Made by a program: the position numbers and the translations under genes. A DNA stretch of 6,946 nucleotides, from contig JANYAB010000080.1 of NCBI GenBank assembly GCA_025355225.1, positions 1 through 6,946 on the forward strand. Reading direction: 5' to 3'. The stretch is from Bacteroidota bacterium. Its GTDB lineage: Bacteria > Bacteroidota > Bacteroidia > Sphingobacteriales > Sphingobacteriaceae. How positions within the stretch are numbered: position 1 is the first letter of the stretch; every line of letters starts with the position of its first letter. This document shows positions 1-6,574 of this stretch, one piece after another. The notes beneath the pieces are model-generated. The model had not been told where the DNA came from and did not search any database. It saw nothing but the letters and a program-made list of their open reading frames with translations.

Positions 1-349
1 GTACAATAGCATCCACAAACTGTATCGAGCTTCCATCCATTATCGGTGTTTCCGGCCCGTCAAGATCAATCAGCACATTATCAACTTCCAGTCCCACCAA
101 AGCAGCCAATACATGCTCAATTGTGCTGACACTGGCGCCATTTTGCGAGATAGTAGTTCCGCGCGAGGTATCCGTTACGTAATCTACATCTGCATCAATG
201 ACCGGCGTTCCCTCTATATCTATCCTTCTAAACTTATATCCATGATTTTCTGGTGCCGGGTTAAAGGTCATGGTCACCCTCTCGCCGGTATGTAATCCGG
301 TACCCGAAACAGAGACCGGCGCTTTAATAGTTTTTTGTTTTACATTCAT
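1..349 (-). CDS. lpxC: UDP-3-O-acyl-N-acetylglucosamine deacetylase LpxC, N-terminal part (cut by window edge)
   Basis: LpxC removes the acetyl group from UDP-3-O-acyl-GlcNAc, the committed zinc-dependent step of lipid A synthesis in the cytoplasm. I translated the minus strand from ATG at 349-347: 116 codons are present and the gene runs off the left edge. It begins MNVKQKTIKAPVSVSGTGLH, and the SGxGLHTG segment (residues 15-22) is the typical LpxC opening. STIEHVLAAL (75-84) contains E78 and H79, H79 matching the first zinc-ligand histidine of the family. GPETPIMDGSS (98-108) matches the conserved PExPIMDGS block. In many Bacteroidota LpxC is fused to FabZ; the window is too short to show this. 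It lies 62 bp downstream of lpxD on the same strand, so co-transcription is likely. No promoter of its own is convincing. Confidence 0.96.
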   Translation of the reverse strand, partial: MNVKQKTIKAPVSVSGTGLHTGERVTMTFNPAPENHGYKFRRIDIEGTPVIDADVDYVTDTSRGTTISQNGASVSTIEHVLAALVGLEVDNVLIDLDGPETPIMDGSSIQFVDAIV

Positions 350-411
350 AATATTAATAAATCCCGTCTAAATCCCGATTGCGTCCGGGACAGGTAAATT
401 GATGCTGAAAG

Positions 412-1467
412 CTAAATTGTGCTGTCATTTATTTTGCGCAGTTCAGTGATCACTTTTTCCAGTTCTAATATTTTCTTTTCTAATGCCGGCAAATGAGTTA
501 CAGCGACCTCTACGCGCATATTGTCGAGATAGCTGGAAAAAAATGGTATGCCTCCCCATTTTTTGTTTTCCTCAACAATATTTCGGTTAATTCCCGACTT
601 GGCCATTATCTGGCTTCCTTTAGCAACACTTATATGCCCCACCATCCCAACTTGCCCGCCAACTATACAATTCTCGCCAATTTTAGTGCTGCCAGATATC
701 CCCGTTTGCGCTGCTATTACAGTATTTGCGCCAATTTCCACATTGTGTGCAATCTGCAGCAAGTTATCCAGTTTTACGCCTTTATGTATAATAGTTGAGC
801 CCATTGTGGCCCGGTCAATGGTTGTGTTAGAACCAATCTCTACATCGTCCTCAACAATTACATTGCCTATTTGACTTATCTTATTATAGGTTCCATCACC
901 GGCCGGGGCAAATCCAAATCCGTCGCTGCCAATTATTGCACCCGAATGTATAATCACATTGCTGCCTATCACGCAATCAAAATATACTATCACACCGGGG
1001 AACAGCGTGACATTATCGCCAATTGTTACATTTTCGGCAATATACGCTTGTGGATATATCTTACAGTTATTACCTAATTTTACTCCAGAGCCTATATATG
1101 CAAAAGCGCCCACGTAGCAGTTCTCACCTACTTGTGCTGAGGGATGTATAAAACTAGGTTGTTCAATACCTGTTTTGTTTAATTTGATACTGTTATATTT
1201 TTCCAATAAGATTGAAAATGCACTGTAAGCATTCTCAACCCTTATTAGCGCAGCTTTAACAGGTTCGCTAATCTGCTGGTCATTATTAATGATAACTACC
1301 GATGCATCAGTAGTATACAAATACTGTTCATACTTTGGGTTAGCTAAAAAAGACAGCGATCCGGCAGATGCTTCTTCTATCTTTGACAATTGGTTAACCG
1401 TTGCGTGGGGATTACCCTCAACAGTTCCGTTTAGCATAAAACTTATTTCCTGCGCAGTAAATTGCAT
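412..1467 (-). CDS. lpxD: UDP-3-O-(3-hydroxyacyl)glucosamine N-acyltransferase LpxD
   Basis: LpxD transfers a 3-hydroxyacyl chain from acyl carrier protein to the 2-amino group of UDP-3-O-acyl-glucosamine, the step after LpxC in lipid A synthesis. The protein has 351 residues, close to the usual 340-350. The N-terminal uridine-binding domain covers about residues 1-100 (SFLANPKYEQYL at 39-50). A left-handed beta-helix of hexapeptide repeats covers about 105-300, with GSDGFGFAP at 180-188 and IDRATMGST at 217-225. H241 in LLQIAHNVEIG matches the catalytic histidine. The C-terminal part (about 327-346, LPALEKKILELEKVITELRK) is a short coiled helix, as expected for the trimer. The start at 1467 is supported by family length and by a consensus promoter ending 4 bp before it. 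It lies between the HD-domain gene and lpxC on the same strand. Confidence 0.97.
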   Translation of the reverse strand: MQFTAQEISFMLNGTVEGNPHATVNQLSKIEEASAGSLSFLANPKYEQYLYTTDASVVIINNDQQISEPVKAALIRVENAYSAFSILLEKYNSIKLNKTGIEQPSFIHPSAQVGENCYVGAFAYIGSGVKLGNNCKIYPQAYIAENVTIGDNVTLFPGVIVYFDCVIGSNVIIHSGAIIGSDGFGFAPAGDGTYNKISQIGNVIVEDDVEIGSNTTIDRATMGSTIIHKGVKLDNLLQIAHNVEIGANTVIAAQTGISGSTKIGENCIVGGQVGMVGHISVAKGSQIMAKSGINRNIVEENKKWGGIPFFSSYLDNMRVEVAVTHLPALEKKILELEKVITELRKINDSTI

Positions 1468-1471
1468 CGGG

Positions 1472-1502
1472 CAAATTTAAGTGTTAAAATCAAAGCAGCA
1501 AA
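1472..1502 (-). promoter_or_regulatory. Bacteroidota-type promoter of lpxD, likely leaderless
   Basis: Read on the minus strand, TTTG (plus positions 1499-1502) is followed by exactly 19 bp and then TAAATTTG (1472-1479), followed by C. This fits the known Bacteroidota sigma-70 consensus TTTG-N19-TAnnTTTG without a mismatch. Only CCCG separates the -7 element from the lpxD ATG. Transcription starting a few bases after the -7 element would therefore begin at or next to the start codon. This promoter would drive lpxD-lpxC independently of the upstream HD-domain gene. Confidence 0.7.
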
Positions 1503-1528
1503 TTATAAATCTATAAGCCTCAATACGT

Positions 1529-2755
1529 TTATATAAGGTCTTTGGTATAACAAAGTATATACTTTTTTACCGTTTTAGCCAATGCTTCTAAATTCGAATT
1601 GTCACTGGCAGCCGCAATGTCCTGTATTGAACCGTTCTTCATTAAAATACGGATGCTGCCGTCGCCTGGTTTATAGGCATTATTGGTAATCGTATCGGTA
1701 AATACAAAATAGGCAGCTTCATCTTTAGTTATCGGATATTTTTGTACAACTTTCTCTGTCAGGCTCTCTATAAATTGCTCGTCTGGCGGCTCGTTTGTAA
1801 TATCTACATGAAAAAGATTCCTTAACATCAGCATTGAACACAATTGCGACAGCACAAAATCGTTGTCGTCGGCCCATACTTTTGTTGCCGAAATAATATC
1901 AGTATCGTCCAACCTGGCAAATGCCTCAATATGACGGTCGTTATTCATAAACTCATCTTTACTGATCTTATTTACAAGGAAGTGATTTAATGCAGGGGTC
2001 GCAAAAAGATCATGGCCGCTTAAAGCCAGGTCGCGACTGCGCTTAAGTATTTTGGCCAGCAATTGCTCGGCGGCTATTACGGTTTTATGCAAATACACCT
2101 GCCAGTACATTAGCCTGCGGGCGATTAAAAACTTTTCTACAGAATAGATGCCCTTTTCCTCAACAGCAATATGATCGTCGATGATGTTAAGCATTTTGAT
2201 AATTCGATCAAAGCTGATGACACCCTCAGATACGCCTGTAAAAAAACTGTCGCGGTTAAGGTAGTCCATTCTATCCATATCAAGCTGGCCGGATACCAAC
2301 TCGTGCAAGAATACTTTATGATAAGTGCCATTGAAGATTTCAATAGCCGTAGATAGCCTGCCATTAAATTGAATATTCAGCTTATTCATCAGCAGGATGG
2401 AAATATCCTCATGCGAAATGCCTTCGACAATAGTTTGCTCTAAAGCATGTGAGAACGGTCCGTGGCCTATATCATGCAACAGTATAGCTATTTTCACTCC
2501 TTCCTCTTCTTCTGTCGTAATCGAGTGCCCTTTACTGCGCAATGTTTCAATAGCCAGACTCATTAGGTGCATAGCGCCCAATGCATGGTGGAAACGAGTG
2601 TGCAATGCTCCGGGGTAAACCAGGTGGGTCATGCCCAATTGCTTAATATATCTTAAACGCTGAAAATAGGGGTGTTCAATAAGATCGAATATCAGTTCCG
2701 TCGGAATACTGATAAACCCATATACGGGGTCGTTGATGATTTTCTTTTTATTCAA
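1529..2755 (-). CDS. HD-domain phosphohydrolase (SAMHD1/dGTPase-like family)
   Basis: The protein has 408 residues and belongs to the HD superfamily of metal-dependent phosphohydrolases related to dNTP triphosphohydrolases and SAMHD1. The N-terminus (DPVYGFISIP, 9-18, and HPYFQRLRYIKQLG, 28-41) is typical of the group. The metal ligands are visible: H56 in TRFHHALGAMH, the H94-D95 pair in ILLHDIGHGPFSH, and D161 in LDMDRMDYLNRD. The catalytic core is therefore intact and a hydrolase is expected. The substrate (dNTPs, another nucleotide, or something else) cannot be read from sequence. In Bacteroidota, genes of this family are commonly found just upstream of lpxD, as here with a 61-bp gap. The reason for this pairing is not evident. 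Start: ATG at 2755, consistent with homologues that begin close to the DPVYG motif. Confidence 0.93.
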   Translation of the reverse strand: MNKKKIINDPVYGFISIPTELIFDLIEHPYFQRLRYIKQLGMTHLVYPGALHTRFHHALGAMHLMSLAIETLRSKGHSITTEEEEGVKIAILLHDIGHGPFSHALEQTIVEGISHEDISILLMNKLNIQFNGRLSTAIEIFNGTYHKVFLHELVSGQLDMDRMDYLNRDSFFTGVSEGVISFDRIIKMLNIIDDHIAVEEKGIYSVEKFLIARRLMYWQVYLHKTVIAAEQLLAKILKRSRDLALSGHDLFATPALNHFLVNKISKDEFMNNDRHIEAFARLDDTDIISATKVWADDNDFVLSQLCSMLMLRNLFHVDITNEPPDEQFIESLTEKVVQKYPITKDEAAYFVFTDTITNNAYKPGDGSIRILMKNGSIQDIAAASDNSNLEALAKTVKKYILCYTKDLI

Positions 2756-2887
2756 TTTGCCTTATTCTGTGCAAAAATGGAAATTATAGTAACAATGTAA
2801 CCTAATTTTGTTAAATTTTGTTAATTACCTTTAATACCCAGTAACAAAACGCGTGCTTTGGGGTTATACCGGGGTAAATAAAATATT
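2756..2887. promoter_or_regulatory. Divergent intergenic region between the HD-domain gene and porX
   Basis: This 132-bp AT-rich stretch must hold promoters for both directions. On the plus strand TAATTTTG (2803-2810) fits the -7 consensus TAnnTTTG exactly, but no TTTG sits about 19 bp before it. A weaker candidate, TACCTTTA (2826-2833), has TTTG 15 bp upstream at 2807-2810. On the minus strand, CATTTTTGC (complement of 2769-2777) is a one-mismatch -7 element close to the HD-gene start. TTTTGTTAA occurs twice in tandem (about 2806-2825). None of the promoters is as convincing as that of lpxD. Confidence 0.35.
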
Positions 2888-4441
2888 ATGCAGGAAACGA
2901 CAATATTATGGGCTGATGACGAGATTGACCTGTTAAAACCACACGTACTTTTTTTGAGCGAAAAAGGCTATAAGATTACAACCGTAACCAATGGTAATGA
3001 TGCCGTTGAGGCCTTTAAAAATAATTACTTCGACCTGGTGTTTTTAGATGAGAACATGCCGGGCAAAACCGGACTGGAAACATTATCAGATATTAAAAAC
3101 ATCAACAATGAGGTACCGATAGTTCTGATAACAAAAAACGAGGAAGAATATTTGATGGAGGATGCAATCGGGTCGAAAATTGATGACTACCTGATAAAAC
3201 CAGTGAATCCGAAACAGATACTGCTCACCATAAAAAAGCTTACCGAAAATAAACGATTGGTAACCGAAAAAACAACAATGGCTTATCAGCAGGATTTCAG
3301 GACGCTGGGTATGACCTTGAACGATAATTTAAGTTACCAGGAATGGGTGGACGTGTATAAAAAACTAATCTACTGGGAATTGGAACTTGAGCGGCTTGAA
3401 GACGAAGGCATGCACGAGATATTGACCATGCAAAAAGCCGAGGCCAATGTGCAGTTCTGTAAATTTATTGAAAGGAACTATACCGACTGGATAAAAAACC
3501 CGGACTCGGCACCTACTATTTCTACCCAATTGTTCAAGAAGAAGGTTTTTCCAAAACTGGATAATAAGGGCCCCGTATTTTTTATCCTGATTGATAATTT
3601 AAGGTACGACCAGTTTAAGATAATAAACCCGATTATCTCTGAATATTTCAGGCTGGAGGAGGAAGATACCTATTTCAGCATATTACCAACGGCAACACAA
3701 TATGCACGAAATGCCATCTTCTCGGGTCTAATGCCGCTTGATATGGAAAAACGTTTTCCCGATATGTGGCAGAATGATGAGGATGAGGGTGGGAAAAACT
3801 TATACGAAGAAAAATTCCTCGCGGATCATCTAAAACGGGTTTTACGCAGGGATATTAAATTCTCATATCATAAGATATTAAATATCGACGAAGGGCGCGC
3901 GCTAAATGATTCGGTTAGCAACCTGATGAATAATGAGCTGAACGTAGTGGTTTATAATTTCGTAGATATGTTGTCGCATGCCCGCACAGACATGCAAATG
4001 ATACGTGAACTGGCTAGTGACGATGCCGCATACCGCTCATTAACCTTATCATGGTTTGAACATTCGCCGCTGTTCGACCTGCTTAAATTTTTAGCGCAAA
4101 AACAAGTGCGGGTAGTTATCACCACCGACCACGGCACCATACGTGTTAAAAACCCAAGTAAAATAATAGGGGACCGCAATACCAATACAAACCTGCGTTA
4201 TAAGCAGGGGAAAAACCTCAATTTCAATCCTAAAGAGGTGTTCCATGTTCGCAACCCTCATGATATAATGCTGCCGAAGTTACATGTAAGCTCGAGTTTT
4301 GTGTTTGCAAAAGGCGATAGTTATTTTGTTTATCCAAACAACTATAACCATTTTGTTAATTTTTATAACGAGACTTTTCAGCATGGCGGTATCTCGCTCG
4401 AGGAAATGATTATACCAATAGTTACCTACGGGCCTAAGTAA
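2888..4441 (+). CDS. porX: PorX: response regulator with PglZ/alkaline-phosphatase-like domain, type IX secretion regulator
   Basis: The protein has 517 residues, almost the length of Porphyromonas gingivalis PorX (about 518). Residues 1-120 form a CheY-like receiver with the acidic pair D10/D11, phosphoacceptor D54 in LVFLDENMPG, T82 and K104 in YLIKPVNP. A helical linker (about 130-205) leads to a PglZ domain of the alkaline phosphatase superfamily. Its likely metal or nucleophile residues are visible: D236 in ILIDNLRYDQ, T268/T270 in LPTATQYARN, D360 and H364 in VDMLSHARTD, D414-H415 in TTDHGT, and H499 in FQHGG. In P. gingivalis PorX works with the sensor kinase PorY and a sigma factor to control type IX secretion genes, and its PglZ domain is reported to cleave oligonucleotides. 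No PorY or secretion gene is in this window. It is followed 29 bp later by tsaE on the same strand. Confidence 0.95.
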   Translation: MQETTILWADDEIDLLKPHVLFLSEKGYKITTVTNGNDAVEAFKNNYFDLVFLDENMPGKTGLETLSDIKNINNEVPIVLITKNEEEYLMEDAIGSKIDDYLIKPVNPKQILLTIKKLTENKRLVTEKTTMAYQQDFRTLGMTLNDNLSYQEWVDVYKKLIYWELELERLEDEGMHEILTMQKAEANVQFCKFIERNYTDWIKNPDSAPTISTQLFKKKVFPKLDNKGPVFFILIDNLRYDQFKIINPIISEYFRLEEEDTYFSILPTATQYARNAIFSGLMPLDMEKRFPDMWQNDEDEGGKNLYEEKFLADHLKRVLRRDIKFSYHKILNIDEGRALNDSVSNLMNNELNVVVYNFVDMLSHARTDMQMIRELASDDAAYRSLTLSWFEHSPLFDLLKFLAQKQVRVVITTDHGTIRVKNPSKIIGDRNTNTNLRYKQGKNLNFNPKEVFHVRNPHDIMLPKLHVSSSFVFAKGDSYFVYPNNYNHFVNFYNETFQHGGISLEEMIIPIVTYGPK

Positions 4442-4456
4442 ATTTCTTTAATGTTT

Positions 4457-4464
4457 TAACTTTG
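4457..4464 (+). promoter_or_regulatory. -7 element candidate upstream of tsaE
   Basis: TAACTTTG fits the Bacteroidota -7 consensus TAnnTTTG exactly and is followed by GG. It lies in the short porX-tsaE gap and ends 6 bp before the ATG at 4471. No TTTG is present about 19 bp upstream (that stretch is the end of porX), so only half of the promoter is there. If used, it would give a leaderless or nearly leaderless tsaE transcript. Confidence 0.4.
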
Positions 4465-4470
4465 GGCATT

Positions 4471-4887
4471 ATGAATCTGCCTGTTAAAAACATTGATGAT
4501 CTCAATAACGCCGCTCAAAAGTTAATTGACTTTGGTGGCGGCGATAAAATTTTTCTTTTTTATGGCGAAATGGGCGCGGGTAAAACCACGTTTATAAAAT
4601 ATTTATGTGAATGTTTAGGTACCAGCGAACCGGCAACCAGTCCAACATTCTCTATAGTGAATGAATATGAAGGGCGGGAAGATAAAATATATCACTTTGA
4701 TTTTTATCGCCTTAAAAATGAAAATGAGGCCTTTGATATGGGCTACGAAGAGTATTTTTATTCGGGACATTACTGCTTTATTGAATGGCCCGAAAAAATT
4801 GGCGGACTTTTGCCCCCGCACTATATACGGATTGAGATACAAGTTTTAACCAACAATGAACGCTGGTTAACTTTTAAGAAGATTTAG
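4471..4887 (+). CDS. tsaE: tRNA threonylcarbamoyladenosine biosynthesis ATPase TsaE
   Basis: TsaE is the small ATPase that works with TsaB, TsaC and TsaD to make t6A37 on ANN-decoding tRNAs; it acts in the cytoplasm and is generally essential in bacteria. The protein has 138 residues from the ATG at 4471, the usual size. The P-loop is GEMGAGKTT (32-40), followed by the family blocks SPTFSIVNEY (57-66), HFDFYRL (75-81) and FIEWPEKI (103-110). I chose ATG 4471 (MNLPVKNIDDL) over a possible TTG at 4462. The TTG lies inside a TAACTTTG promoter-like element, and the added residues (MGI) are not part of the family. It sits 29 bp after porX and 52 bp before the alanine dehydrogenase-like gene, so all three may form one transcript. 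Confidence 0.95.
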   Translation: MNLPVKNIDDLNNAAQKLIDFGGGDKIFLFYGEMGAGKTTFIKYLCECLGTSEPATSPTFSIVNEYEGREDKIYHFDFYRLKNENEAFDMGYEEYFYSGHYCFIEWPEKIGGLLPPHYIRIEIQVLTNNERWLTFKKI

Positions 4888-4939
4888 CTATAACATCATT
4901 GGTTTTTTACTTATCTTCAACGTTCGGAGATTAATACAA

Positions 4940-6166
4940 ATGAGTTCGGAGTTATACAGTGGATTTTCTGATGTTGCCAAGCAGGCAATGATGCAGCCCC
5001 AGGAGTCGATGCTTGAGGTCAAAAACAAAAAAAACAAGCTTTATATTGGCATACCCAAGGAAGTTTCCTTCCAGGAAAACAGGATTGCTTTGACGCCATT
5101 ATCGGTAGCCCTGCTGATCAGCAACGGGCACGAGGTTATACTGGAAAGCAATGCAGGCCAGGCAGCGAATTTTTTGGACAAGGATTACAGCGAACAGGGA
5201 GCAAAAATTGTTTACGATACCAAATCGGTTTACGAAGCTAATATTATTATTAAAATAGCACCGCCTACTTTACAAGAGATCGAGTTGATGAAGCCTCATC
5301 AAATACTGATCTCGGCATTGCAATTGTCGACCCTCCCAGCCGAATGCCTGCATGCCATGCTCCGTAAAAAAATTACGGGACTTTGTTTTGAGTATTTACA
5401 GGACGAAGGCGGCTCATTAAGCGTAGTAAGGGCCATGAGCGAGATAGTAGGCGCAACTTCCATCCTGATAGCGGCCGAATACCTGAGCAATATATTTAAC
5501 GGCAAAGGTTTAATGCTTGGCGGAATAACCGGCGTACCCCCTACTGAAATTGTGATATTAGGCGCAGGCACTGTTGGCGAATATGCCGCGCGAACGGCCA
5601 TATCACTTGGGGCCGAAGTAAAGGTCTTTGATCCATCGATCTATAAATTGCGCAGGTTGCAAAATAATATCGGTAGCAGGGTTTTTACATCCGTGGTGCA
5701 GCCTATTGTACTGGAAAAAGCTATTACTACCTGCGATGTTGCTATCGGCGCCATGCGTGCTACTGGTGGCCGAAGTCCCTGTATTGTTACGGAAAGCACT
5801 GTAAGCAGAATGAAGCCAAATGCTGTAATTATTGATGTAAGCATTGACCAGGGAGGCTGCTTTGAGACATCCGAAGTAACCAATCATACGCATCCGGTTT
5901 TCAGGAAATACGACATAATTCACTATTGTGTACCTAATATAGCATCGCGGGTTGCGCGCACAGCCACCTATTCGCTAACCAATATTTTTACCCCAATATT
6001 GTTAGATATAGGCGAACAGGGGAGCATTAAAAATGTCATCTGGCAAAAATCAGGGGTACGAAATGCAGTATATATTTACGAAGGGCACCTGACCAATAAA
6101 TATATTGGCGACCGGTTTGGAATCCCTTGTAAAGACCTCGACCTGCTCATTGTTTCTAACCGTTAA
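4940..6166 (+). CDS. Alanine dehydrogenase/transhydrogenase-alpha family protein with altered active site
   Basis: The protein has 408 residues of the AlaDH/PntA family, which couples alanine and pyruvate/ammonia through NAD(H). It carries an N-terminal extension of about 33 residues before IGIPKEVSFQENRIALTP (36-53). R48 matches the substrate-binding arginine. The Rossmann fold has ILGAGTVGEYAA (206-217), with D231 at the end of the second strand suggesting NAD preference. IDQGGCFE (302-309) keeps the active-site aspartate D303. However, the classical KVKEP motif is KIAPP (105-109), so the lysine equivalent to K75 of the Mycobacterium tuberculosis enzyme is A107. FLHLAA is ALQLST, so H96 becomes Q128. 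As I recall, Bacteroidota relatives share a similar departure (xxPP and QL), so this looks like a subfamily trait and not decay. Alanine oxidation is thus doubtful. Start: ATG 4940; M17, M18 or M24 are possible alternatives. Confidence 0.85.
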   Translation: MSSELYSGFSDVAKQAMMQPQESMLEVKNKKNKLYIGIPKEVSFQENRIALTPLSVALLISNGHEVILESNAGQAANFLDKDYSEQGAKIVYDTKSVYEANIIIKIAPPTLQEIELMKPHQILISALQLSTLPAECLHAMLRKKITGLCFEYLQDEGGSLSVVRAMSEIVGATSILIAAEYLSNIFNGKGLMLGGITGVPPTEIVILGAGTVGEYAARTAISLGAEVKVFDPSIYKLRRLQNNIGSRVFTSVVQPIVLEKAITTCDVAIGAMRATGGRSPCIVTESTVSRMKPNAVIIDVSIDQGGCFETSEVTNHTHPVFRKYDIIHYCVPNIASRVARTATYSLTNIFTPILLDIGEQGSIKNVIWQKSGVRNAVYIYEGHLTNKYIGDRFGIPCKDLDLLIVSNR

Positions 6167-6209
6167 CAGTCGATAAAAGGGGCCATTTTCTAAGAAGTTA
6201 AAAAAAAGA

Positions 6210-6239
6210 TTGTAGAATAGAAAATGCTGACTATATTTG
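6210..6239 (+). promoter_or_regulatory. Promoter of tRNA-Asp
   Basis: TTG at 6210-6212 (ATTG in place of TTTG), exactly 19 bp of spacer, then TATATTTG (6232-6239) followed by CA. This is a near-perfect Bacteroidota promoter. The -7 element ends 11 bp before the mature tRNA 5' end, leaving a very short 5' leader to be removed by RNase P. Confidence 0.75.
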
Positions 6240-6250
6240 CACTCCCAAAC

Positions 6251-6324
6251 GGAGTGGTAGTTCAGCTGGTTAGAATACATGCCTGTCACGCATGGGGTCG
6301 CGGGTTCGAATCCCGTCCATTCCG
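6251..6324 (+). tRNA. tRNA-Asp (anticodon GTC)
   Basis: The 74-nt sequence folds as a standard cloverleaf. The acceptor stem GGAGTGG pairs with CCATTCC (one G-U pair), and G73 is the discriminator base used by aspartyl-tRNA synthetase. The D-arm is TTCAGCTGGTTAGAA and the anticodon loop contains GTC at 6285-6287. The T-arm is CGGGTTCGAATCCCG. It resembles Escherichia coli tRNA-Asp closely. The 3' CCA is not encoded (CTG follows), so it is added afterwards. It stands alone as a one-gene unit between its own promoter and terminator, and its 3' side is next to integrase DNA. Confidence 0.97.
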
Positions 6325-6347
6325 CTGATTATGTTATCAAAAACATC

Positions 6348-6383
6348 AAAAGGGCCTTTAATCGTTGATTAAGGGCCTTTTTT
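6348..6383 (+). terminator. Intrinsic terminator after tRNA-Asp
   Basis: AAAAGGGCCTTTAATC pairs with GATTAAGGGCCTTTTT across a 3-nt GTT loop: 16 pairs counting two G-U pairs, with a core of GGGCC facing GGCC. The stem ends in six T residues (6378-6383). The A-run on the left side makes it partly symmetrical, so it could also work in the opposite direction. Confidence 0.88.
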
Positions 6384-6501
6384 GTTTTACTACCTTACCA
6401 AAACTCGCATTAAAACACATAATTCTATTGCGTCATTCATTGCGTCATTTCAAACCAGAAAAAAGACGCAATGAAAACCGCATAATGAATTGATAATGAG
6501 C
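6384..6501. other. Tract between the tRNA-Asp terminator and the inverted repeat (possible island edge)
   Basis: No gene is visible in this 118-bp stretch. Apart from the repeat cluster at 6427-6475 it is AT-rich and featureless. Its position between a tRNA gene and an integrase start is where an attachment site (attL) would be expected, but the matching other end is outside the window, so a core site cannot be defined. Confidence 0.35.
6427..6475. repeat. ATTGCGTCATT direct repeats with an inverted third copy
   Basis: ATTGCGTCATT occurs at 6427-6437 and again at 6439-6449, a 12-bp period. TTCATTGCGTC (6436-6446) is repeated exactly in inverse as GACGCAATGAA (6465-6475), 18 bp away. The cluster lies about 100 bp before the integrase ATG. 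Tandem and inverted short sites of this kind are typical of arm-type binding sites for tyrosine integrases or of an operator. Which of these applies is inference. Confidence 0.6.
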
Positions 6502-6574
6502 ATGTACAGCGCGTGGACATCTTGTTTGGATGATGATCTAAACCGACATTTGTTTAACCTTTAAATGTTAGTTT

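Noticed and set aside
350..411. Possible small hairpin (TCCCG ... CGGGA) between lpxD and lpxC
   Set aside because: The stem is only five pairs with an 8-nt loop and no T-run, so it is not a credible terminator or riboswitch.
548..874. 108-residue plus-strand frame opposite lpxD
   Set aside because: It lies fully inside a well-supported lpxD on the other strand and has no recognisable domain; the other long frames opposite lpxD, porX and the AlaDH-like gene are rejected for the same reason.
4462..4470. TTG start for tsaE adding three residues
   Set aside because: The TTG is part of the TAACTTTG element, and ATG at 4471 gives the usual N-terminus.
5299..5601. 100-residue minus-strand frame inside the AlaDH-like gene
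   Set aside because: Antisense shadow of a conserved Rossmann-fold coding region, with no start signal or family match.
6427..6475. CRISPR-like repeat array
   Set aside because: Repeats are 11 bp with a 1-bp gap and one inverted copy; there are no spacers of regular length and no cas genes.
6496..6564. 22-codon frame (starting MSMYSAWTSC) before the integrase, considered as a leader peptide
   Set aside because: No start signal or recognisable similarity. Its sequence is identical in both arms, but so is all surrounding non-coding DNA, so coding selection is not shown.
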